A DNA stretch of 64,000 bases, from positions 1 through 64,000 of the forward strand of contig JAABTG010000004.1 in NCBI GenBank assembly GCA_011389995.1, in the 5' to 3' direction. Source of the DNA: Thiotrichales bacterium (lineage in GTDB: Bacteria > Pseudomonadota > Gammaproteobacteria > JAABTG01). Every line of letters starts with the position of its first letter. Position 1 is the first letter of the stretch. The notes beneath the pieces are model-generated. The model was not told the DNA's origin, searched no databases, and saw only the letters and a program-made list of their open reading frames with translations. The translations under genes and the position numbers were made by a program. Below are positions 34,464 to 42,069 of this stretch, in pieces.

Positions 34464-34559
34464 CCGCTTCCGGGCCCATGGGCCATTGGCGGGCCGGCCT
34501 GGGCGGTGGGCGTAGAGCACCCCCCGCGCCGGGGCGATGCCCGGACAGCACCGTTCGGC

Positions 34560-35198
34560 TCAGGGCTGTTCCCCGTAGATGATCTCGACGCCGCGATCCC
34601 GCAGCTCCGCCTCCACCGTGGCGTCGGCGGCGGGGTCCACCGGTCGGGTGAGTTCCCACATCAGGCGGGTGCGGAAACCGGCCGCGGCGGCGTCCAGGGC
34701 CGTGAAGCGTACGCATACGTCGCGGGCCAGCCCGCACAGGCATACCGTATCCATGCCACGCTCGCCCAGGTAGCCCGCCAGGCCCGTGGGCGGCCGTTCC
34801 CCGGCGATATTCCAGTTGTTGCGGAAACCGCTGTAGGAGTCCACAGCCGGGTCCATGCCCTTGCGGATGATGGCGGCGACCCGGGCCCACGGCAGATCGC
34901 CGTGGAGCGCCGCACCGGGGGTGTCCTGCACACAGTGGTCCGGCCACAGGGTCTGCTCGTGCCCATAGAGGTCGATGCGCTCCAGGGGCTGGCGTCCGGA
35001 ATGGCTGGAGGCAAAGGAGATATGGCCCGGCGGATGCCAGTCCTGGGTGGCGACGCAGACCCCGAAGCGGCCACTCTCCATCAGTGCCCGGACGGGGCCG
35101 AGGATGTCGTCGCCCCGGGCCACCGCCAGGGCGCCGCCGGGCATGAAGTCGGGCTGGATGTCCACCAGGATGAGAGCGGTGGTGCTGAGATCGGCCAT
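34560..35198 (-). CDS. pncA: Nicotinamidase (isochorismatase family)
   Basis: The 212-residue protein has the nicotinamidase triad Asp13 (LILVDIQPDFMPGG), Lys113 (IIRKGMD) and Cys162 (CGLARDVCVRF). The metal motif TQDWHPPGHISF and the loop DHCVQDTPGA are also typical. It hydrolyses nicotinamide to nicotinate and ammonia in the cytoplasm, the step before nicotinate phosphoribosyltransferase, which is encoded 750 bases away on the other strand. The ATG at 35198 is preferred to the GTG at 35210 because GGAG stands at a good distance before it. Confidence 0.93.
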   Translation of the reverse strand: MADLSTTALILVDIQPDFMPGGALAVARGDDILGPVRALMESGRFGVCVATQDWHPPGHISFASSHSGRQPLERIDLYGHEQTLWPDHCVQDTPGAALHGDLPWARVAAIIRKGMDPAVDSYSGFRNNWNIAGERPPTGLAGYLGERGMDTVCLCGLARDVCVRFTALDAAAAGFRTRLMWELTRPVDPAADATVEAELRDRGVEIIYGEQP

Positions 35199-35276
35199 GG
35201 CGGGCTCCACAGGGAAGAGACGGTCAGCGGTGGACGGATGCAGAACCCAACGTTACCCCCACCCGCGACGCCAAGG

Positions 35277-35294
35277 CTTTGAGATATGCCAATT
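35277..35294 (+). promoter_or_regulatory. Fnr-like operator of the unknown gene-pncB unit
   Basis: CTTTGAGATATGCCAATT has the core TTGA-N6-CCAA centred at 35285.5. TATATT at 35315-35320, five of six matches to TATAAT, is centred exactly 32 bp downstream. The inferred start is near 35327, with a 76-base leader. This is the best -10 match in the set. Confidence 0.65.
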
Positions 35295-35402
35295 CGAGGG
35301 ATGGGACGATGGGCTATATTGAGCCCGAATGGAGGAAGGAAAGACCTTTAACCGCGGAACAGGTACGGTCGATTCACCGCCCGGGGGCTTGGGAAGATCA
35401 CC

Positions 35403-35801
35403 ATGGAGAACATCGAGATACCATTCGCCGAGTGGGACGGGTTCTGTGAGCGCTTCAGTGACCAGCACCACGGCTGGCTGGTGCAGATCAGTCGGCTGCC
35501 GACCCGCGAGGCCGACCACGACAACCCCACGACCACCCCGCTGATGAAGGGCTACCTGCCCCTCACCGGGGTGACCACCCGCACCGGCGGCAGGGGCACG
35601 GCGGTGGTGGTGACGGCCGGCAGCGACGACGACGGGGGGTCCCTGGTGGTGGATGACGTGGTGGCGCTCTTCAGCCGGCGCATCGGCGACGCCCATCAGG
35701 GCCTGCGCATCGACAGCGCCGATGCCACCACCACCCTGGTGCAGTTCCGTGCCGCCGCGGTCCCCGACTCCCTGGACGGTCTGGCCGAGGCCGAGCGCTG
35801 A
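35403..35801 (+). CDS. Unknown small protein (132 aa), tentatively DUF5335-like
   Basis: The start IPFAEWDGFCERFSDQHHGWLVQI and a following strand-rich stretch (LTGVTTRTGGRGTAVVVTAG) recall small proteins annotated as DUF5335; I am not certain of the match. It has no signal peptide or membrane span. It lies 144 bases upstream of pncB in the same direction and shares the Fnr-like promoter at 35277. Codon bias is as in neighbouring genes. Confidence 0.7.
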   Translation: MENIEIPFAEWDGFCERFSDQHHGWLVQISRLPTREADHDNPTTTPLMKGYLPLTGVTTRTGGRGTAVVVTAGSDDDGGSLVVDDVVALFSRRIGDAHQGLRIDSADATTTLVQFRAAAVPDSLDGLAEAER

Positions 35802-35945
35802 ACGGCCGCGCGGAAATGGGGCGAGGCCATTGCCGTCCGCCCTGGCCGGCGTTCTCCTGCACCACCGGTATTTGCCACCACAGATCCGCTGCCGTCCCCC
35901 GCGGCGCGGCGACGCCGCGGACGGCAGGCACGACAGGAGCGAGCC

Positions 35946-37298
35946 ATGTACGCACCCAACAGCGTCCTTCTCACCGACCTCTACCAGCTGACCATGCTTC
36001 AGGGCTATTTCCGCCAGGGCATGGAGGACACCGCGGTGTTCGAATTCATGGTGCGGGAACTGCCGCCGGGGCGTAACTTCCTGCTTGCGGCGGGCCTGGA
36101 GCAGGCCGTCGAATACCTCCAGGGCCTCCATTTCACCCCCACCGAACTGGAATGGATGGAGCACAGCGGCCACTTCGATTCCGACTTCCTGACGTGGCTG
36201 GAAGACCTGCGCTTCACGGGCGACGTCCATGCCATGGCCGAGGGCACGCCCTTCTTCGCCGACGAACCCATCCTGCGGGTCACCGCCCCCCTGCCCCAGG
36301 CCCAACTGGTGGAGAGCCGGCTGATCAACATCCTGCATCTGCAGACCCTGGTGGCCTCCAAGGCGGCGCGCTGTGTGCTGGCCGCCCCCGACAAGCGGCT
36401 GGTGGACTTCGGCATGCGCCGGGCCCACGGCGCGGAAGCGGGCCTCTATGCCGCCCGCGCCAGCTATCTGGCCGGCTTCGCCGGCAGTGCCACGGTGCTG
36501 GCCGAGCAGTGCTTCGGCGTCCCCAGCTCCGGCACCATGGCCCACTCCTTCGTGGAGGCCCACGACGTGGAGGAAGAGGCCTTTGCGGCCTTCGCTCACG
36601 CCTGCCCGCAGAACGTCGTGCTGCTCATCGATACCTACGACACCGAGGCCGGCGCCGAGAAGGTGGTGGCCCTGGCGCCGCGCCTGCAGGAGCAGGGCAT
36701 CACCGTGAAGGCCGTACGCCTGGACAGCGGGGAACTGGCGGCCCATGCCCGCAGGGTGCGGGCGATCCTCGACCGCGGTGGACTGGAGGCCACCACCATC
36801 TTCAGCAGCGGCAGCCTCGACGAGCACCGTCTCGCCCGGCTGCAGGCGGAGGACGCGCCCATCGACGGCTTCGGCATCGGCACCCGCCTCGACACCTCCG
36901 CCGACGCCCCGTATCTGGACTGCGCCTACAAGCTGCAGGAATACGCCGGCGAGGCCCGGCGCAAGCGCTCCGAGGGCAAGTCCACCTGGCCCGGACGCAA
37001 GCAGGTCCACCGCCACTACGACGACCGTGGCATCCCCGACCACGACATTCTCACCGTGGAAGGTGACGCGCCATCGGGAAAGGCGCTGATTCGACCGATA
37101 ATGGCCGGCGGCCGTTTGCTGGAACCCCTGCCCGATCTGGAGACCATACGCCGCCGGGTGGCGGACGAGCTCGCGGCCCTGCCCGCCCCCCTGCGCGGCC
37201 TGGAGACGGCCTCGCCGGCCTATGCGGTGCGCATCGCTCCGGCCCTCCGGCAGCTCGCCTCCGAGGTGGACCGGCGCATCGCCCGCCGCAACGGCTGA
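35946..37298 (+). CDS. pncB: Nicotinate phosphoribosyltransferase
   Basis: The 450-residue protein matches the NAPRTase family. It starts SVLLTDLYQLTMLQGYF and carries FDFGMRRAHGAEAGL in slightly varied form (VDFGMRRAHG), GTMAHSFVEAH, LLIDTYDTEAGAEKVV, VRLDSGELAAHARRVR, IFSSGSLDEHRL and GIGTRLDTSADAP. It joins nicotinate and PRPP, with ATP hydrolysis, to give nicotinate mononucleotide, the committed step of NAD salvage. AGGAGC precedes the ATG. Together with pncA and the PRPP synthetase paralogue it forms a complete nicotinamide-to-NaMN route inside the putative regulon. Confidence 0.95.
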   Translation: MYAPNSVLLTDLYQLTMLQGYFRQGMEDTAVFEFMVRELPPGRNFLLAAGLEQAVEYLQGLHFTPTELEWMEHSGHFDSDFLTWLEDLRFTGDVHAMAEGTPFFADEPILRVTAPLPQAQLVESRLINILHLQTLVASKAARCVLAAPDKRLVDFGMRRAHGAEAGLYAARASYLAGFAGSATVLAEQCFGVPSSGTMAHSFVEAHDVEEEAFAAFAHACPQNVVLLIDTYDTEAGAEKVVALAPRLQEQGITVKAVRLDSGELAAHARRVRAILDRGGLEATTIFSSGSLDEHRLARLQAEDAPIDGFGIGTRLDTSADAPYLDCAYKLQEYAGEARRKRSEGKSTWPGRKQVHRHYDDRGIPDHDILTVEGDAPSGKALIRPIMAGGRLLEPLPDLETIRRRVADELAALPAPLRGLETASPAYAVRIAPALRQLASEVDRRIARRNG

Positions 37299-37346
37299 GG
37301 AGTCGGTGCGGAAACCTTCCCCGGGCCTTCGCCTCCGCCACCGCCT

Positions 37347-37363
37347 CCAGCCACCCTGGCTGG
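37347..37363. terminator. Possible hairpin terminator between convergent genes
   Basis: CCAGCC, ACCCT loop and GGCTGG form a 6-bp perfect stem in the 97-base gap between pncB and the convergent ATP-grasp gene. No T tract is present. Confidence 0.35.
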
Positions 37364-37395
37364 CAGAGGGGCCGGGGCGACCCGCCCTCTACCAG

Positions 37396-38694
37396 CTAGG
37401 AAACCACCACTTCCGGATCCTTCTCGATGTCGAACTGCAGGGCGGCGAGGGCCTCGTCGTATTTGTCCAGCAGTTCCATCTGGTCGCGGCCGCCGATGTA
37501 TACCTGGGCCAACTCGAAGCTGTACATGTCCTGGCCCTGCAGTTCGGTGAGGTGCTGGCCCGGTTTCACCGCGATCTTGACCTCGGTCCCGGGTTGGCGC
37601 TGGGTAATGCGGGCGATGGCCTCGTCGCTGGGTATGCGGGTGACGCGGCCGCGGTCCACGGTGCGCAGCATGAAGTGGGCCGCCACGTTGAACTGCCCGG
37701 CGCGCTCCAGGGGTTTGGGCTTGCGCCCGAGGGCCAGGTCCACCATCACCGACAGGTGGGAAATGCCCACCACCTTTTCGAACATGTCGCTGTGGGCCTG
37801 GGACACCCGCGGATTGATCTCCAGCAGCCACACCTTGTCGGCCGTCTGGTCGTAGAAGAACTCCACGTTGAAGGGGCTGTTGTCCAGCCCGATCTGGCCC
37901 ACCGCCAGGCGTGCCACGTCGATCATCCGGTGCTGGATCTCCAGGGGCAGCGCCGAGGGATACTCGTAGCGGGAAAAGGACGAGCTGTCGGGGGTGCGGA
38001 TGGAATCCACCACCCCGTAGACCACCACGTTACCTTCGTGGACATAGCCCTCCAGGGTGCACTGGGCGCCGCTGATGGGGGATTCGGCCACGAAGGTCTC
38101 GCTCATCCCGGCGATCTCGTCGGGCATGTCGTAGGTCTTCAACAGCTGGCGGAAGGGTTCGACGATGAAGCCCTGGCGGTCCCGGCAGATCTCCATCACC
38201 CCATAGAACTGGTGCTCATCGCTGATCTCGAAGGCGAGGAAGGAGCGGTAGGACTTGATGGGCTTGATCCAGAACGGCGGCATCAACTGCAGCTTGCCGT
38301 AGGCGTTCTCATCGTGGGGGTCGAAGGCCCGGAAGGGCGGGACATTGCCCGGGATGGCCTTCTGCTGCTCGAGGCGACTCCAGTATTTGTGCTCGCACTT
38401 GAACATGACCTCCAGGGAGGGGCCGGGTACGCCGAAGCGCTCGGCCAGGATGGCCACCATCAGGGTGCCGGGGAAGTCCCAGTAGGTGGCCACGGCATCG
38501 ATGGTGCCGTCGAAGGCCTCCATGGTCGCCGTCGCCTTGTCGATGAGGGCCGGCACGTCGAAGGCGTCGATGTTACGGATGTCGCTCTTATCCAGCGCCC
38601 CATGGAAGGCGCACTCCCCGGCCTGGGGCAGCCGCTCCAGCTTCTCGCGGTTGAAGTCGTCCAGCCCGATGATGAAGACGTTTTTCTTGCTCAT
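37396..38694 (-). CDS. ATP-grasp family ligase-like protein, copy 2 (432 aa)
   Basis: This is a paralogue of the gene at 29699-31042. It begins MSKKNVFIIGLDDFN. It shares VPGPSLEVMFKCEHKYWSRLEQ with the other copy (SPSLESVLRCEHKYWSRVEQ), PFWIKPIKSYRSFLAF, the ISGAQCTLEGYVHEG strand, NVEFFYDQTADKVWLLEINPR and SQAHSDMFEKVVG. The metal-binding Glu and Asn of the EINPR motif are kept. The start at 38694 is aligned with the other copy. The CocE-like gene ends 17 bases upstream, so the two are surely co-transcribed. The two copies differ throughout, so the duplication is old. Confidence 0.88.
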   Translation of the reverse strand: MSKKNVFIIGLDDFNREKLERLPQAGECAFHGALDKSDIRNIDAFDVPALIDKATATMEAFDGTIDAVATYWDFPGTLMVAILAERFGVPGPSLEVMFKCEHKYWSRLEQQKAIPGNVPPFRAFDPHDENAYGKLQLMPPFWIKPIKSYRSFLAFEISDEHQFYGVMEICRDRQGFIVEPFRQLLKTYDMPDEIAGMSETFVAESPISGAQCTLEGYVHEGNVVVYGVVDSIRTPDSSSFSRYEYPSALPLEIQHRMIDVARLAVGQIGLDNSPFNVEFFYDQTADKVWLLEINPRVSQAHSDMFEKVVGISHLSVMVDLALGRKPKPLERAGQFNVAAHFMLRTVDRGRVTRIPSDEAIARITQRQPGTEVKIAVKPGQHLTELQGQDMYSFELAQVYIGGRDQMELLDKYDEALAALQFDIEKDPEVVVS

Positions 38695-38711
38695 GATGTT
38701 GTCCAGCCCCG

Positions 38712-40721
38712 TCAGATGAAGTCCCTGGCCACGGACTCGTCCCAACTCTTGCTGAAGACACGCAGGTCGCCCTCGTAGGCATCCAGGGTGGCGCGAATCA
38801 CGAAATGGGTACGGGTGGAGGTAAGGACTGTGTAGGTGACCGTTCGTACCTGCCAGTCGCCGCGTTCGAAGGACCGTTCATGGGTGACCTCCCCGCGCAC
38901 GGTATCGTAACGCTCGTTACGATAACTATAACACTCGTGGACGTTGCGCCCGAAGGCCAGCCCCAGGTCGTCCAGGCGCACCCGGGCGTCGTTGTTGACC
39001 ACGTCCAGGGCCACCTCGTTGGTGGCCAGGTTATGGCGCACCGTCCAGTGGCGTTCGGCGGGCGCCAGCAGGGTGGTGGGCGGCCCCGGCGCGTGGCGCG
39101 GCACCCCGAGGTCCCGCAGATCGTCGTCTGCGGGGCGCGACTCACGTTGGGGCAGGTGCAGGCGGCATCCCTCGGTATAGAGGGTGAGGCGCACCGGTTC
39201 CGGGGCCGGCCAGGCCAGGGGCCAGTAGGAGCTGGAGATGGCCAGGCGGATGCGGTGACCGGCCAGGAAACGCTGGGCGATCTCGTTGAGTTTGACGCGG
39301 ATACGGTAGCGTTGCCCCGGTTGCAGCTCGGCCGGCTCCTCGTGGCTGTCGCGGTGCGCCAGATTGAGCACCCCGAAGGTGACCCGGGTGGCGCGATCGT
39401 TGGGCGCCACGTCGGACAGACGCACCGCCACCATGGCCAGGGGCTTGTCGGCGCTGAGGTCGAGCTCCACCTCGGCCGCCCCCAGTATCTCCAATTCCTC
39501 TTCCACCGGCCGGGTGTCGAAGACCAGGGAGCCGCCATCCTCCAGGCGCTGGTCCGAGGGCAGATCGGTGACCTCCGCATAGGAGCACCATTTGCCGGCG
39601 AACAGGCCCACGTGAAGCGGGCTCTGGATGGTGAGTTCGTCGCCCTCGATGGCGGCGTCGTCATCCTCCGGCAGCAGGCCGCGGCGGTCGATGATGAAGC
39701 TGCGGGGCCCTACACGGGTGCTCGGCCACTGTTCCTCGGCCACCCAGTGGCCGGTGATCTCCGGCTGCAGCGGGTTGCGGCGGTCCAGCATCCAGGCCCG
39801 CAGCATGGGATCGCCATCCACACCCCGCTCGATGCCCTTCAGCCACTGGTCCCACCAGCGCACACACTCCCCGAGGAAATCGATGGACGGTCCCGGACCG
39901 CCCATGTGGGGGTATTTGTGGCCCCACGGGCCCACCAGGCCGCGACGCGGCACCTTGAGATGGCGCAACAGCCTGAACACCGTGTTGGAGTAGCCATCGG
40001 CCCAGCCACTCACCGCCATCACCGGCACCTGGATGGCACCGTAGTCCTCGCACACCGAGGCGTGCTTCCAGAATTCGGTCCGACGCTGGTGCTCCAGCCA
40101 GTTCTTGATCCACAGGCCGCTGCCTTCCAGGCGCTCCTGCCACATGTCGCGCCATCGCTCGCCCACCACCTGGGGGTCGGGGGGACAGGAATTGAAACCG
40201 AACATGGTGGATGCCCAGGACAGGTTGTCCGTGAGCAGGCATCCCCCCATGTAGTGGACATCGTCGGCGTAACGGTCGTCGGACGAACACACGGAGATCA
40301 CCGCCCCCAGCTCCGGCGGCTGCAGGGCGGCCAGTTGCAGGCCGTTGAAGCCACCCCAGGACAGGCCGAAGATCCCCACCTTGCCCGAGCACCAGGGCTG
40401 GGCCGCGAGCCAGCGCATGACCTCCAGGCCGTCATCCAGTTCCTGCTGCAGGTACTCGTCCCGCAGGATCCCCTCCGAATCGCCGCTGCCCCTCACGTCC
40501 ACGCGCACGCCGGCGTAGCCGTGGCGGGCAAAGAAACCGTGGATCTCCTCATCCCGCACCGCCTTGTGGTCGCGCTTACGGTAGGGGATGTACTCCAGGA
40601 TGGCGGGGACGGGCGTCTGCTCCGCGTCCGCCGGCAACCAGATCTTCGCTGCCAGGGAACAGCCATCCGCCATGGTGATCCACACGTTTTCCAGGACGAG
40701 GGGAAGATTATCTGATGACAT
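38712..40721 (-). CDS. CocE/NonD-family serine hydrolase, copy 2 (669 aa)
   Basis: This is a paralogue of 31102-33126 with the same catalytic set: nucleophile elbow GIFGLSWGGFNGLQ, acid region AVSGWADGYSN and His in LVGPWGHKYPH. Strongly conserved family-specific stretches are CSSDDRYADDVHYMGG and SWASTMFGFNSCPPDP. Both copies keep a long C-terminal extension ending ATLDAYEGDLRVFSKSWDE (ELDAYEGDKRVYSDNWDH in copy 1). GGGAG precedes the ATG at 40721. No Fnr-like site is found just upstream; a TATAGACT element lies near 40760 on the minus strand. Confidence 0.9.
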   Translation of the reverse strand: MSSDNLPLVLENVWITMADGCSLAAKIWLPADAEQTPVPAILEYIPYRKRDHKAVRDEEIHGFFARHGYAGVRVDVRGSGDSEGILRDEYLQQELDDGLEVMRWLAAQPWCSGKVGIFGLSWGGFNGLQLAALQPPELGAVISVCSSDDRYADDVHYMGGCLLTDNLSWASTMFGFNSCPPDPQVVGERWRDMWQERLEGSGLWIKNWLEHQRRTEFWKHASVCEDYGAIQVPVMAVSGWADGYSNTVFRLLRHLKVPRRGLVGPWGHKYPHMGGPGPSIDFLGECVRWWDQWLKGIERGVDGDPMLRAWMLDRRNPLQPEITGHWVAEEQWPSTRVGPRSFIIDRRGLLPEDDDAAIEGDELTIQSPLHVGLFAGKWCSYAEVTDLPSDQRLEDGGSLVFDTRPVEEELEILGAAEVELDLSADKPLAMVAVRLSDVAPNDRATRVTFGVLNLAHRDSHEEPAELQPGQRYRIRVKLNEIAQRFLAGHRIRLAISSSYWPLAWPAPEPVRLTLYTEGCRLHLPQRESRPADDDLRDLGVPRHAPGPPTTLLAPAERHWTVRHNLATNEVALDVVNNDARVRLDDLGLAFGRNVHECYSYRNERYDTVRGEVTHERSFERGDWQVRTVTYTVLTSTRTHFVIRATLDAYEGDLRVFSKSWDESVARDFI

Positions 40722-40811
40722 GGTGCAGGCTCCCAATGATGCTGTGGGCAAACTTCCAGTCTATACCCAAGAAGCGCCCTCCCGCGCCCCCCGACCGGGG
40801 ATGGCCCCCCT

Positions 40812-40999
40812 GTAGGAGCGCCCTTGGGCGCGAACGGACCACGGTGGTCCGTTCGGGGCCGCTGTTCGCGGGCAAGCCCGCTCCTACGGGAGATGTCCCC
40901 CCGCGGCCGGGGATGGGCCCCCTGTAGGAGCGCCCTTGGGCGCGAACAGACCACGGTGGTCCGTTCGGGGCCGATGTTCGCGGGCAAGCCCGCTCCTAC
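40812..40999. repeat. Two tandem 76-bp REP-type palindromic elements
   Basis: Units at 40812-40887 and 40924-40999 begin GTAGGAGCGCCCTTGGGCG and end CGGGCAAGCCCGCTCCTAC, with ACCACGGTGGT near the middle. They differ at only two or three positions and repeat every 112 bp. Outer ends GTAGGAGCG / CGCTCCTAC are inverted, and each half contains its own small hairpin. They fill the 307-base gap between the BASS transporter and the CocE-like gene; no gene is present there. Confidence 0.9.
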
Positions 41000-41028
41000 G
41001 GGGGGACGGCGGAGTGGTGGGGCGAGGC

Positions 41029-41952
41029 CTAGGGCGGGGGACGGCGGGCCCACTGGGCGGCCAGGGAAGCGCCGGAGAGATTGTGCCAGATGCTGAACAC
41101 CGCGCCCGGCAGTGCCGCCAGGGGAGAGAAATGCTTGATGGCCAGGGCGACCCCCAGGCCGGAATTCTGCATCCCCACCTCGATGGCCAGGGTGCGGCAG
41201 GTGCGGGCGTCATAACCCAGCAGGCGCGGCACCCAGTAGCCACCCGCCAGCCCCAGCAGGTTGTGCACCATGACCGCTCCCACCACGGCCAGACCAATGC
41301 TCCCCAGCTGGTGGGCGTTGAGGGCCACGATGATGGCGATGATGAGCACGATGGCCAGTACGGAGACCGCCGGGAACAACTCCCGTGCCGGCCCCAGGCG
41401 TTCCCCCAGCCAGGTATTAAGGGCGACGCCGGCGAACACCGGCAGGAGGACTATCCTGGCGATATCCCACAGCATGCCGGTGACGGGCACCGGCACAGTC
41501 TGGCCCACGTAGAGCCAGGTGAGGAAAGGAGTCACGGCGATGGCCATCACGGTGGACACGGCGGTGAGGGTGATGGACAGGGCGACGTCGCCGCGGGCCA
41601 GATAACAGATGACGTTGGAGGCGGTGCCGCCCGGGCTCGCCCCCACCAGCACCATGCCCGCCACCAGCTGGGGCGGCAGCCCGAAGGCCACCGCCACCAG
41701 CCAGGCGGCGAAGGGCATGACGGTGAACTGCAGCAGCACCCCCAGCCCCACCACCCGGGGCCGTCGGGCCACGGCCCGAAAATCCGCGAGGCGCAGGGTC
41801 ATGCCCATGGCAAACATCACCAGCCCCAGCAGGGGCACGATGGCCACCCGCGCCGGGATGAAAAAATCGGGCACCGCCACCGCCAACGCCGCGAAGGCGA
41901 TGGCGATGTAGGGGAAGCGCCGTATCAGCAGGGTACTCAGGGTCGAGAGCAT
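41029..41952 (-). CDS. Bile acid:sodium symporter (BASS) family transporter
   Basis: The 307-residue protein has nine or ten hydrophobic segments and the BASS pattern: LVMFAMGMTL after the second span, LVGASPGGTASNVICYLARGDVALS with the sodium-site GGTAS loop, and EVGMQNSGLGVALA near the end. Bacterial members move small organic acids such as pantoate, ketopantoate or bile acids with sodium across the inner membrane; the substrate here is open. The transcript runs leftward into the REP region. No operon partner is evident. Confidence 0.92.
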   Translation of the reverse strand: MLSTLSTLLIRRFPYIAIAFAALAVAVPDFFIPARVAIVPLLGLVMFAMGMTLRLADFRAVARRPRVVGLGVLLQFTVMPFAAWLVAVAFGLPPQLVAGMVLVGASPGGTASNVICYLARGDVALSITLTAVSTVMAIAVTPFLTWLYVGQTVPVPVTGMLWDIARIVLLPVFAGVALNTWLGERLGPARELFPAVSVLAIVLIIAIIVALNAHQLGSIGLAVVGAVMVHNLLGLAGGYWVPRLLGYDARTCRTLAIEVGMQNSGLGVALAIKHFSPLAALPGAVFSIWHNLSGASLAAQWARRPPP

Positions 41953-42020
41953 GGGTCTTAGCCGCCGTTGACTCGGGACGGCGGCCCGGGGCCGCCCAGG
42001 GTGCCCACGTGGGGCAAACC

Positions 42021-42046
42021 AAAAAAAGGGGCCTTGCGGCCCCTTT
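42021..42046 (-). terminator. Rho-independent terminator of the rimP-pnp operon
   Basis: On the minus strand AAAGGGGCC, GCAA loop and GGCCCCTTT are followed by further T residues. It lies about 24 bases after the pnp stop. Confidence 0.92.
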
Positions 42047-42069
42047 GTACTACGGTGCTGGCGGCGGGC

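Noticed and set aside
35251-35256. The operator at 35277 also driving nicotinamidase leftward
   Set aside because: The minus-strand hexamer at the class II distance (GTAACG) is a poor -10, whereas the rightward hexamer TATATT is excellent.
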